Source: an uncultured Collinsella sp.
GTDB taxonomy: Bacteria; Actinomycetota; Coriobacteriia; Coriobacteriales; Coriobacteriaceae
Assembly (NCBI GenBank): GCA_902489955.1
Contig: CABUBY010000115.1
Span: 1 to 5,409 of the forward strand
Direction of reading: 5' to 3'
DNA: 5,409 bases
The position numbers and the translations under genes were made by a program. Of this stretch, positions 1-4,540 are shown in pieces. Every line of letters begins with the position of its first letter. Positions within the stretch are counted from its first letter, which is position 1. A model generated the notes under the pieces. It saw only the letters and a list, made by a program, of their open reading frames with translations, searched no databases and was not told the origin of the DNA.

Positions 1-1343
1 AGCGTTCTGTTGGCGAGTTGCTCGACGAGCTGTTTGGCTTTGAATCGGTAGCCAAGCGCCAGGCGGCGCTTGAGCAGTACGATCGCGGGGAGTTGGTGCG
101 CAAGGCGCGCTCCCGCGAGCTGCTGGGCGTGCTTAGGGACGTCGAGACTGCCGAGCGCGCTGCGCGCGAGTCTGCCGTACGGGCTGTTGACGGGTATGTC
201 CGTCGTGTTGAGGGCGCTGCGCTTGCACGCGCTCGCAAGCAGGCGGGCATTGTTGGTCCGCTGCAGATGGAGCGGCGCTATGCTGCCTTTTTGCGTATGG
301 AGGACAAGGCCGAGCTGCTGGCCCGTTTGGAGCAGACGCTTGCGTTTATCGAGGTAAAGCTGCGCGCCAATACGGCGGACAGGGTTCGCGCGGCGTACGA
401 TGCTGCGGGGGCTATGGTGCTGCAGGGCGTGGCGCGTCTGAGTGACGTGCGCATTGTGGATGCCGTGCCCCTAGATGCCGATCTGCTGTGCACGCAGCTG
501 GAGCAGTTGCGTTGTGCCGCCGACGCAACGGACCTTGCGGGTATGATCACAGCGACGTTTGAGTCTGAGCTGAGCGCGACCGGGCCGCAGGGCACTGACG
601 GGTTTGCGGGCGATGTTGCTGGCGACGTGGCGTTGGAGCGTGAACTTACCAACGTGCGCGGTGCTGCGCAGCGGGCACGCTTGGCGGCGCAGGCGTATCG
701 GGCCGAGCGTGCCGCCCGTATTGCGGGGAGCATGGTGGAGCCGGTATCGTTGCCCGAGCCTGCGCGCGTTGCGATCGAGACGGCGTGCGATGCCGGGGAG
801 CTTTCCGAGTTGCTCGCTCAGGTTAAGAAGTCGTTTGAGACCTACCGTCGTGTTGTTGCCGACGGCGGGTTATTCTGCGCGTTTGGCACGGGCTCGCCGC
901 ACGGCATTTGTTGCGGCACGAGCTATTTGGACTACGATTCTCGGCTTGATGAGGACGTGCTGGTGGGCGAGTACGATGGTGCAACCAGGCATACTGTTCG
1001 GCGTGAGGTTACGATTCCCGAGCTGGTGGATGAGGCTTCTGCCGAGGGCGGCGATTCGCTCAAGGTTGCCGTGGCGCGCATGCGCGAGTTTAACGGGCGT
1101 CGCTACGATGGTGTGCTGGATGAGGATCCTGCGCGCCATGTGAATGCGTTTTGGTATGGACTCAAAAAGCTCAGCCAGTATTGCGAGGCCGCCGTGCGTG
1201 TGGATGAGCGTGCTTGGGATTGCTTTATCGATAAGGTGCAGTTCGTCTACGATGAGCCCGTGGGGCGCTTGGCCATGCAGATGGACAACAAGCAGGTGGC
1301 GGCTTTTGTTGCTGCCGTGAATGAGCTTGGCACTGACGAGTAA
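1..1343 (+). CDS. Hypothetical helical protein, 5' end outside the window
   Basis: The reading frame is open from base 3, with no stop before the left edge. The first possible start, TTG at 18, has no ribosome binding site, so the gene most likely begins upstream. I do not recognise the family. Counting from the TTG codon, 441 residues are visible. Residues 1-135 are charged and Arg/Glu/Ala-rich and look helical or coiled-coil, as do residues about 205-240. A Gly/Asp-rich linker lies near 188-204. The C-terminal part, about 245-441, is more globular, with a Cys-rich patch (C287, C298, C299, within GLFCAFG and HGICCG), aromatic motifs such as NAFWYGLKKL (376-385), and further cysteines at 389 and 402. 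There is no signal peptide or membrane segment in the visible part. The small acidic gene follows 27 bases downstream and is probably in the same operon. The coding assignment is firm from frame length and G/C-rich third positions; the function is unknown. Confidence 0.8.
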   Translation, partial: RSVGELLDELFGFESVAKRQAALEQYDRGELVRKARSRELLGVLRDVETAERAARESAVRAVDGYVRRVEGAALARARKQAGIVGPLQMERRYAAFLRMEDKAELLARLEQTLAFIEVKLRANTADRVRAAYDAAGAMVLQGVARLSDVRIVDAVPLDADLLCTQLEQLRCAADATDLAGMITATFESELSATGPQGTDGFAGDVAGDVALERELTNVRGAAQRARLAAQAYRAERAARIAGSMVEPVSLPEPARVAIETACDAGELSELLAQVKKSFETYRRVVADGGLFCAFGTGSPHGICCGTSYLDYDSRLDEDVLVGEYDGATRHTVRREVTIPELVDEASAEGGDSLKVAVARMREFNGRRYDGVLDEDPARHVNAFWYGLKKLSQYCEAAVRVDERAWDCFIDKVQFVYDEPVGRLAMQMDNKQVAAFVAAVNELGTDE

Positions 1344-1357
1344 GGGCCTGGTTTGGC

Positions 1358-1364
1358 GGGAGGT
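1358..1364 (+). promoter_or_regulatory. Ribosome binding site that fixes the start of the small acidic gene
   Basis: GGGAGGT lies 6 bases before the ATG at 1371, an ideal Shine-Dalgarno position. An in-frame TTG at 1353 lies upstream of this site and would make the site part of the coding sequence, so the ATG at 1371 is the better start. Confidence 0.8.
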
Positions 1365-1370
1365 ATCACC

Positions 1371-1583
1371 ATGAAAATCGACATTGATGTAGATCAGCTG
1401 CGCGAGAGCCTGCTCGACCGTGCGGGGAGTGCGGCTGGCGTAGGCTTTCCGGCCGCCATGCTCGACGTAGTAGATATCGAGGCCGAGTCGCCCCAAGAGC
1501 TCCTAGCCCGAGCCGAACGCGAAGGCCTCGACCTCCGCGACTTTGCCGTCGATGACGACTGCGGAGCGTCTGACGACTGGTGA
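1371..1583 (+). CDS. Small highly acidic protein, 70 aa, unknown function
   Basis: The protein has 70 residues, with 19 Asp/Glu against 6 Lys/Arg, a net charge near -13. It begins MKIDIDVDQLRESLLDRAG, a likely strand then helix. A short hydrophobic stretch follows (GVGFPAAMLDVV, residues 24-35), then a charged helix (about 41-56), and an acidic tail with D61-D63, C64 and D68-D69-W70. It has no signal peptide or membrane segment. The start is set by a strong ribosome binding site 6 bases upstream. It follows the unrecognised gene at 1-1343 by 27 bases and is probably co-transcribed and functionally tied to it; a small acidic partner or regulator of that protein is possible but only inferred. 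Its stop codon is 7 bases from the stop of the oppositely oriented DUF3800 gene. Confidence 0.75.
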   Translation: MKIDIDVDQLRESLLDRAGSAAGVGFPAAMLDVVDIEAESPQELLARAEREGLDLRDFAVDDDCGASDDW

Positions 1584-1593
1584 CCCCGGGTCA
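1581..1593. repeat. 13-base palindrome made from the two convergent stop codons
   Basis: TGACCC-C-GGGTCA is a perfect palindrome about one central base. Its left end is the TGA stop of the acidic gene and its right end is the TGA stop of the DUF3800 gene read on the minus strand. With a one-base centre and no T-run on either side it is not a convincing terminator. It marks the left edge of the lower-GC DUF3800 segment. Confidence 0.6.
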
Positions 1594-2268
1594 GTTCATC
1601 CTTTTCTTCCTGAGATATAAGAGAAATCCCTTTTTGAACGTCCTTCGGGTTCCAAAAAATAGCCGATCAGTCTTTGTATCTTCCTTGCTGTCAAACTTGA
1701 TAGCCGTTAGCTCGATCGTACAGATGTAGTCAGCAACTTGGAATAGCCGGTAGGCTCGTGGTGTGGCTTCTCGGTATACGATGACATCCCTTGCTAGAAC
1801 GTACTCAAGCGCAGAATGAATGACCTCCGTTACAATCGGTTGGCCGTTGTCGTAGTAAATCTTAACGGTGTCGTATCGCTGGAAGAATTCCAGATGGTCG
1901 AAAAGTTCAACTGTGAGGTCTCGCCTCATTCTCTCCGCGAGACCGTTTTGGTTGCCGGCGAATTCGCTCATTCGGTATTGCAGACAGAGATAGCGTATGG
2001 GGAGATGCTGAATGAACGCGCGAAATGCGCTCAACATGTGCCTTCGCTGCTCCTTGGGAAGATCTTTGTAGTCGCCGTTTCCATTCAGTAGGGGTCCTGC
2101 ATGAAAAGGCGTATTGGGAAGCGAGGACTGCGACAGGGCGCGCTCGTAGCGGTCAATGCGTTCAACGATTGCATCGTTTTGATCGTGAAAAACGAGGGTG
2201 ACGAGGTAGTAGTTGGAGACGCCTCCGAGGTCGCCAGATTCGTCAACAAAGACGGAGAGTTCGCTCAT
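1591..2268 (-). CDS. DUF3800 domain protein, likely SOS-controlled
   Basis: The protein has 225 residues and matches the DUF3800 family along its length. Near the N-terminus is the hallmark FVDESGD (residues 7-13, acidic D9, E10, D13). It is followed by FHAGPL (55-60, H56), a central strand ending IYYDNGQ (137-143, D140), and FQVADYICTIEL (176-187, D180, E186). Spaced acidic residues on strand and helix ends resemble an RNase H-like metal site, so a nuclease-type activity is plausible but unproven. The C-terminus is basic (FKKG, then LRKKRMN). The ATG at 2268 has TGGAGG 6 bases upstream; the upstream in-frame TTG at 2289 has no such site. Three hand-counted 60-base lines give 42, 47 and 55% G+C, against 63% for one line of the antiporter gene, which suggests horizontal acquisition. 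Expression appears controlled by a LexA-type box, a leader terminator and a buried ribosome binding site. The family call is strong; the biochemical role is unknown. Confidence 0.9.
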   Translation of the reverse strand: MSELSVFVDESGDLGGVSNYYLVTLVFHDQNDAIVERIDRYERALSQSSLPNTPFHAGPLLNGNGDYKDLPKEQRRHMLSAFRAFIQHLPIRYLCLQYRMSEFAGNQNGLAERMRRDLTVELFDHLEFFQRYDTVKIYYDNGQPIVTEVIHSALEYVLARDVIVYREATPRAYRLFQVADYICTIELTAIKFDSKEDTKTDRLFFGTRRTFKKGFLLYLRKKRMN

Positions 2269-2274
2269 GATGGG

Positions 2275-2280
2275 CCTCCA
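2275..2280 (-). promoter_or_regulatory. Ribosome binding site of the DUF3800 gene, inside a stem
   Basis: On the minus strand TGGAGG ends 6 bases before the ATG at 2268, which selects that start. All six bases lie within the 3' arm of a 9-bp inverted repeat (2272-2280 with 2320-2328), so the site would be double-stranded when the leader folds. Confidence 0.75.
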
Positions 2281-2287
2281 TTTTTGC

Positions 2288-2316
2288 AAAAAAAATGCCG
2301 GGGGTAAGACCCCGGC
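2288..2316 (-). terminator. Intrinsic terminator inside the DUF3800 leader
   Basis: On the minus strand GCCGGGG (2316-2310), a 6-base loop and CCCCGGC (2303-2297) form a perfect 7-bp G/C stem. It is followed by A and then eight T residues (2295-2288). This is a textbook Rho-independent terminator. It lies downstream of the 2386-2414 promoter and upstream of the DUF3800 start, so it acts as an attenuator rather than as the end of an upstream gene. Confidence 0.8.
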
Positions 2317-2385
2317 TCTTGGAGGCCCCTCTTTTAGAGGGAACCATATTCTTTATACCATGAGATAGGGGTGCTTTCAAGTATA

Positions 2386-2414
2386 ATTATAATAAGCAAA
2401 CATATGTTCGTCAA
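2386..2414 (-). promoter_or_regulatory. Sigma-70-type promoter for the DUF3800 gene
   Basis: On the minus strand the -35 element is TTGACG (2414-2409, five of six consensus bases). An exactly 17-base spacer follows, then a perfect TATAAT -10 element (2391-2386). This is the best promoter in the window and lies in a locally A/T-rich stretch. The predicted start is near 2379. Such a strong promoter fits a gene whose basal expression must be held down by a repressor and by leader structure. Confidence 0.8.
2397..2410 (-). promoter_or_regulatory. LexA-type SOS box
   Basis: The minus strand reads CGAACATATGTTTG. It contains the 10-base perfect palindrome AACATATGTT. It matches 13 of 14 positions of the Bacillus subtilis LexA/DinR consensus CGAACRNRYGTTYC and differs by one base from the symmetrical CGAAC-N4-GTTCG. 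It overlaps the last two bases of the -35 element and most of the -35/-10 spacer, where bound repressor would block RNA polymerase. The operator match and placement are seen; SOS control is inferred from them. Confidence 0.72.
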
Positions 2415-2524
2415 ACTACCTGCGAAAAGTCCTTAGCCGCCGAGATGTGGGGTAGAGCGGCTCGCAAATTGCTGACGCAATGGCGCCGGCGGTTTCCAGA
2501 GAACTGTTTAGTCTTGGCTCACAT
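2415..2524. other. Non-coding, stem-rich segment between promoter and terminator
   Basis: No convincing gene lies here. Several inverted repeats are packed together: AGCCGC (2435-2440) with GCGGCT (2457-2462), ATTGC (2468-2472) with GCAAT (2477-2481) around a TGAC loop, and CCGCCG (2437-2442) with CGGCGG (2487-2492) as an alternative long-range stem. Because the first and last pairings share bases they would be alternative folds. The segment could be a small RNA, an upstream regulatory region or a gene remnant. I see no protein or tRNA signature. Confidence 0.35.
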
Positions 2525-2551
2525 AAAAAATGCCGAGGGACATCCCCCGGC
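2525..2551 (-). terminator. Intrinsic terminator of the antiporter mRNA
   Basis: On the minus strand a stem of 8 positions, with one internal mismatch (2536/2548) and a 4-base loop, spans 2551-2532. It is followed by A and six T residues (2530-2525). It lies about 134 bases past the antiporter stop, after the long palindrome. Its outer arm and tail (AGCCGGGG at the 5' side, CGGCATTTTTT at the 3' side) are shared with the DUF3800 leader terminator. Read on the plus strand the stem is followed by a U-rich but broken tract, so weak bidirectional action is possible. Confidence 0.75.
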
Positions 2552-2588
2552 TTATTTCATTTCGGTGTCAATTCAAATGTTTTTCAAT

Positions 2589-2684
2589 CCATCCCCTCAA
2601 TAAGTTGCGGTGAAATAGGGACTGAAATGGCTGTTCAGAGGCCTATTCAATCCCTATTTCACCGCAACTTATGGGTGGGGATGG
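2589..2684. repeat. 96-base near-perfect palindrome abutting the antiporter stop codon
   Basis: The core is two perfect 22-base inverted arms, 2600-2621 and 2651-2672 (the left arm starts ATAAGTTGCGG). Outside them, across a 3/4-base internal loop, are perfect 8-base arms CCATCCCC (2589-2596) and GGGGATGG (2677-2684). Inside, TGAA (2623-2626) pairs with TTCA (2646-2649), and GGCT (2629-2632) pairs with GGCC (2640-2643) with one G-U, leaving a 7-base loop. The element ends at the base next to the antiporter TAG (2685-2687). There is no T-run after the hairpin on the minus strand, so it is not a standard terminator. It could be a mobile palindromic repeat, or an mRNA 3'-end stabiliser. No target-site duplication is visible. 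Confidence 0.8.
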
Positions 2685-4286
2685 CTACGATGCCAGTGTG
2701 GCAATGACGGCTTCGTCGCCGGCGTATATGAGGGTGTTGCCGTCGGGGATGATCGTCTGGCCGTCGCGTTTGAGCATCACCACAATAAACGGATGTTTGC
2801 CTTGTGGCACGTCGCGCAGACGCTGGCCGGCCAGGCGACCGTGGGGCGTCACGGTGACCTCGCGCAGCGTAACCTCGGCACGCTCTTCGAACGTCGGGGC
2901 TGCCATCACCAGCAGATCGCCTTCCTGGATCACGGTGTCGCCATTGGGCAGCACCGGGTGCGCACCGTCTCGAAGCACCAGGACCACGAGCATGTCCGTG
3001 GCGCTGCCGATGTCCACGAGCGAGCGTCCGGCAAACGGATGGCCCGCGCCCACCTTGAGCTTTACAAACGACATGCCGTCCTCGTCGCGGTAGTCGTTAA
3101 AGGTGCGGCGCACGTCGCCGGCCGCATCGATCATATCGAGTTTCTTCGCCACCGCCGGCAGTAGCGAACCCTGCACCACAATGCTCGATACGGCAATCAC
3201 AAACACCAGGTCAAATAGGTCGTGTCCGCCGGGAACGCCGGCCACCACAGCAAAGAGGCTAAAGACGACCGAAGCCGCGCCGCGCAAGCCCGCCCAGCTT
3301 ACGAGCGCAACCTGGCGAGGGCTCGTCTTAAAGGGCGCCAGCAGCAGACCGACGGCGATGGGGCGGCTCGCAAAGAGCATAAACGCCATGAGCGCCAGGC
3401 CCGGCAGCAGCATCTGCGGCAGGCGTGCGGGCGTTACGAGCAGGCCGAGCAAGAAGAAGATGGTCATCTCTGCCATCTCGGTGAGGGTGTCGAAGAAGTG
3501 CGCCATCTCGACCTTACCGGTGATGTCGCTTGCGCCCAGCACAATGCCTGCAAGGTATACGGCCAAAAAGCCGTTGCCGCCCAGGTAGCTCGGCAGCGCG
3601 TAGGCGACGATGGCCACGGCGAACAAGAAGATGGTCTGCGCGCCTTCGGCCGTTGCGTGTGCGCGCTCAATCAGACGGCTGGATGTCCAGCCGATGGCAA
3701 GGCCCAACCCCACGCCCAGGATGATCTGCTTGGTCAGCAGCACGGGAATGTCGATATCGCCGCCCGCCGCGAGGGTCGCGAGCACGGCGGTGAGCATGTA
3801 GGCGACGGGGTCGTTGGAGCCCGATTCGACCTCGAGCAGCGAGTCGGTGCCGCCCCTCAGCGAAAGGCTGTGCTCGCGCAGAACGCTAAAGACGCTGGCC
3901 GCGTCGGTGGACGCCACGACCGATCCCAGCAGCAGGCCGCCGATCCAGTCGAAGCCCAGCACAAAGTGGGCGAACACGCCGGTGATGCCTGCGGTGATGA
4001 CGACGCCGAGCGTGCTAAGCAGCACTGCGGGCGCTGCGACGGGCTTGGCGCGGTCGATATTGGTGTTAAAGCCGCCGTAGAACATGATGAACAGCAGCGC
4101 CGTGCTGCAGACGGTTTCGGTGAGTGCGTAGTCGCTAAAGTCGATATGCGCCGGGCCGTTGACGCCCAACAGCATACCCAGCGCGATAAAGATGAGCAGG
4201 GTGGGGAAGGGGAGCTTTTTGCCGACGGGTTTGATGGTCAGGCACAGAATAATGACGAGGCCGATAAAGAGAAGAATCTGGTTCAT
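2685..4286 (-). CDS. K+/H+ (or Na+/H+) antiporter, CPA1/NhaP2-like, with tandem RCK_C modules
   Basis: The protein has 533 residues, near the 578 of E. coli CvrA/NhaP2. Residues 1 to about 385 form a many-segment membrane domain with no cleaved signal peptide. They carry the Na_H_Exchanger hallmarks STDAAS (126-131), ESGSNDP (154-160, with the ion-binding N158-D159 pair) and WAGLRGAAS (331-339, conserved R335). The hydrophilic C-terminus has a TrkA_C/RCK_C domain at about 405-465 and a second, similar module at about 474-532; both share an RDG...P-G-T-I-GD pattern. Such domains usually gate transport in response to ligands. The likely role is K+ or Na+ efflux against protons at the inner membrane for ion and pH balance. 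AGGAG (4303-4299) is 12 bases before the ATG, slightly far. The gene stands alone, divergent from the phosphoesterase and with its own terminator. The cation is uncertain. Confidence 0.92.
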   Translation of the reverse strand: MNQILLFIGLVIILCLTIKPVGKKLPFPTLLIFIALGMLLGVNGPAHIDFSDYALTETVCSTALLFIMFYGGFNTNIDRAKPVAAPAVLLSTLGVVITAGITGVFAHFVLGFDWIGGLLLGSVVASTDAASVFSVLREHSLSLRGGTDSLLEVESGSNDPVAYMLTAVLATLAAGGDIDIPVLLTKQIILGVGLGLAIGWTSSRLIERAHATAEGAQTIFLFAVAIVAYALPSYLGGNGFLAVYLAGIVLGASDITGKVEMAHFFDTLTEMAEMTIFFLLGLLVTPARLPQMLLPGLALMAFMLFASRPIAVGLLLAPFKTSPRQVALVSWAGLRGAASVVFSLFAVVAGVPGGHDLFDLVFVIAVSSIVVQGSLLPAVAKKLDMIDAAGDVRRTFNDYRDEDGMSFVKLKVGAGHPFAGRSLVDIGSATDMLVVLVLRDGAHPVLPNGDTVIQEGDLLVMAAPTFEERAEVTLREVTVTPHGRLAGQRLRDVPQGKHPFIVVMLKRDGQTIIPDGNTLIYAGDEAVIATLAS

Positions 4287-4401
4287 GGGGAGTGTCCGCT
4301 CCTGGGTGGTTGGCGTGGCACGGTCAGTTGTCTGCGGTTATTTGTACCCAAAGATGGTGGGTTTATGGGGGTTGGATTGCGGGCGTGCGCGATATCGTCA
4401 T

Positions 4402-4416
4402 AGACGGCTGCCGTCT
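4402..4416. repeat. Short perfect dyad in the divergent intergenic region
   Basis: AGACGG-CTG-CCGTCT is a 6-bp perfect inverted repeat about 20 bases upstream of the -35 element of the phosphoesterase promoter. It could be an operator or a weak hairpin. The following TTTGCC is too short a U-tract for a good terminator. I found no clear promoter for the antiporter in 4287-4400. Confidence 0.4.
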
Positions 4417-4436
4417 TTGCCTCTGCTCGGAAACCC

Positions 4437-4465
4437 TTTCCAGCTTTATTGCAACGGAGTACAAT
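4437..4465 (+). promoter_or_regulatory. Probable promoter of the metallophosphoesterase gene
   Basis: TTTCCA (4437-4442, four of six -35 consensus bases), a 17-base spacer and TACAAT (4460-4465, five of six) give a plausible sigma-70-type promoter. The predicted start is near 4472, leaving a leader of about 69 nt. An 11-base palindrome, TTCAACTTGAA (4480-4490), lies just past the predicted start and could be an operator. Confidence 0.55.
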
Positions 4466-4497
4466 GGGTAACGTTTAAGTTCAACTTGAAGTTTTAG

Positions 4498-4522
4498 TTG
4501 CGGCACCGGGCTTCGGCCGCAA
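4498..4522 (+). promoter_or_regulatory. 5'-UTR hairpin before the metallophosphoesterase gene
   Basis: TTGCGGC (4498-4504) and GCCGCAA (4516-4522) form a perfect 7-bp stem with an 11-base loop. The stem ends 3 bases before the AAGGAG ribosome binding site (4526-4531). There is no T-run, so it is not a terminator. It leaves the ribosome binding site free and may protect the 5' end of the mRNA. Confidence 0.5.
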
Positions 4523-4540
4523 TGCAAGGAGAGGCGTACC

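Larger units (their letters stand above)
2272..2379 (-). promoter_or_regulatory. Structured 5' leader of the DUF3800 mRNA (candidate riboregulator)
   Basis: A transcript starting about 7 bases past the -10 element (near 2379) would have a leader of about 111 nt. Three structures are visible in it. First, CCCTCT-AAA-AGAGGG, a 6-bp hairpin at 2341-2327. Second, an outer 9-bp stem pairing GGGCCUCCA (2328-2320) with UGGAGGCCC (2280-2272), whose 3' arm holds the Shine-Dalgarno sequence. Third, inside that stem, an intrinsic terminator (2316-2288). Hairpin one and the outer stem share bases 2327-2328, so they compete only at their edges. A short ACCCC run in 2365-2373 could pair with the GGGGT of the terminator's 5' arm as a weak antiterminator. 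No known riboswitch class is recognised. The pairings are read directly from the sequence; the regulation is inferred. Confidence 0.6.

Noticed and set aside
870..1496. Minus-strand open frame of 208 codons
   Set aside because: It is antisense to the end of the first gene and most of the acidic gene, shows no family signature, and has no promoter or ribosome binding site. It is a by-product of G/C-biased codons.
1958..1967. Palindrome GCGAATTCGC inside the DUF3800 gene
   Set aside because: A 10-base palindrome within coding sequence is expected by chance and sits in no regulatory context.
2243..2347. Leader peptide of 34 codons (ATG at 2347, minus strand) overlapping the DUF3800 start
   Set aside because: Only a weak AAAG lies upstream of its ATG. 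The frame reads through the terminator stem and its T-run and has no run of regulatory codons as in amino acid attenuators.
2436..2492. tRNA-like look: GCCGCCG acceptor-like start, GGTAGAGC D-arm-like sequence and CGGCGG at the end
   Set aside because: The spacing is too short for a tRNA, there is no T-arm consensus (GTTCRA), no proper anticodon stem and no CCA. The resemblance is limited to a few bases.
2532..2684. CRISPR-like or tandem repeat array suggested by repeated TTCAATCC (2583-2590, 2646-2653) and paired arms
   Set aside because: The repeats are inverted, not regularly spaced direct repeats. The 8-base direct copies follow from the palindrome neighbourhood, and no spacers or cas genes are present.
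2480..2707. Plus-strand open frame of 75 codons in the intergenic region
   Set aside because: It runs through a terminator stem and both arms of the long palindrome into the antiporter gene, and lacks a ribosome binding site.
3222..4403. Long plus-strand open frame of 393 codons opposite the antiporter gene
   Set aside because: It lies antisense to a protein with clear antiporter motifs. Its composition (His, Gln, Gly, Arg, Ala-rich without hydrophobic cores) is typical of the complement of a G/C-rich gene, and no ribosome binding site supports it.
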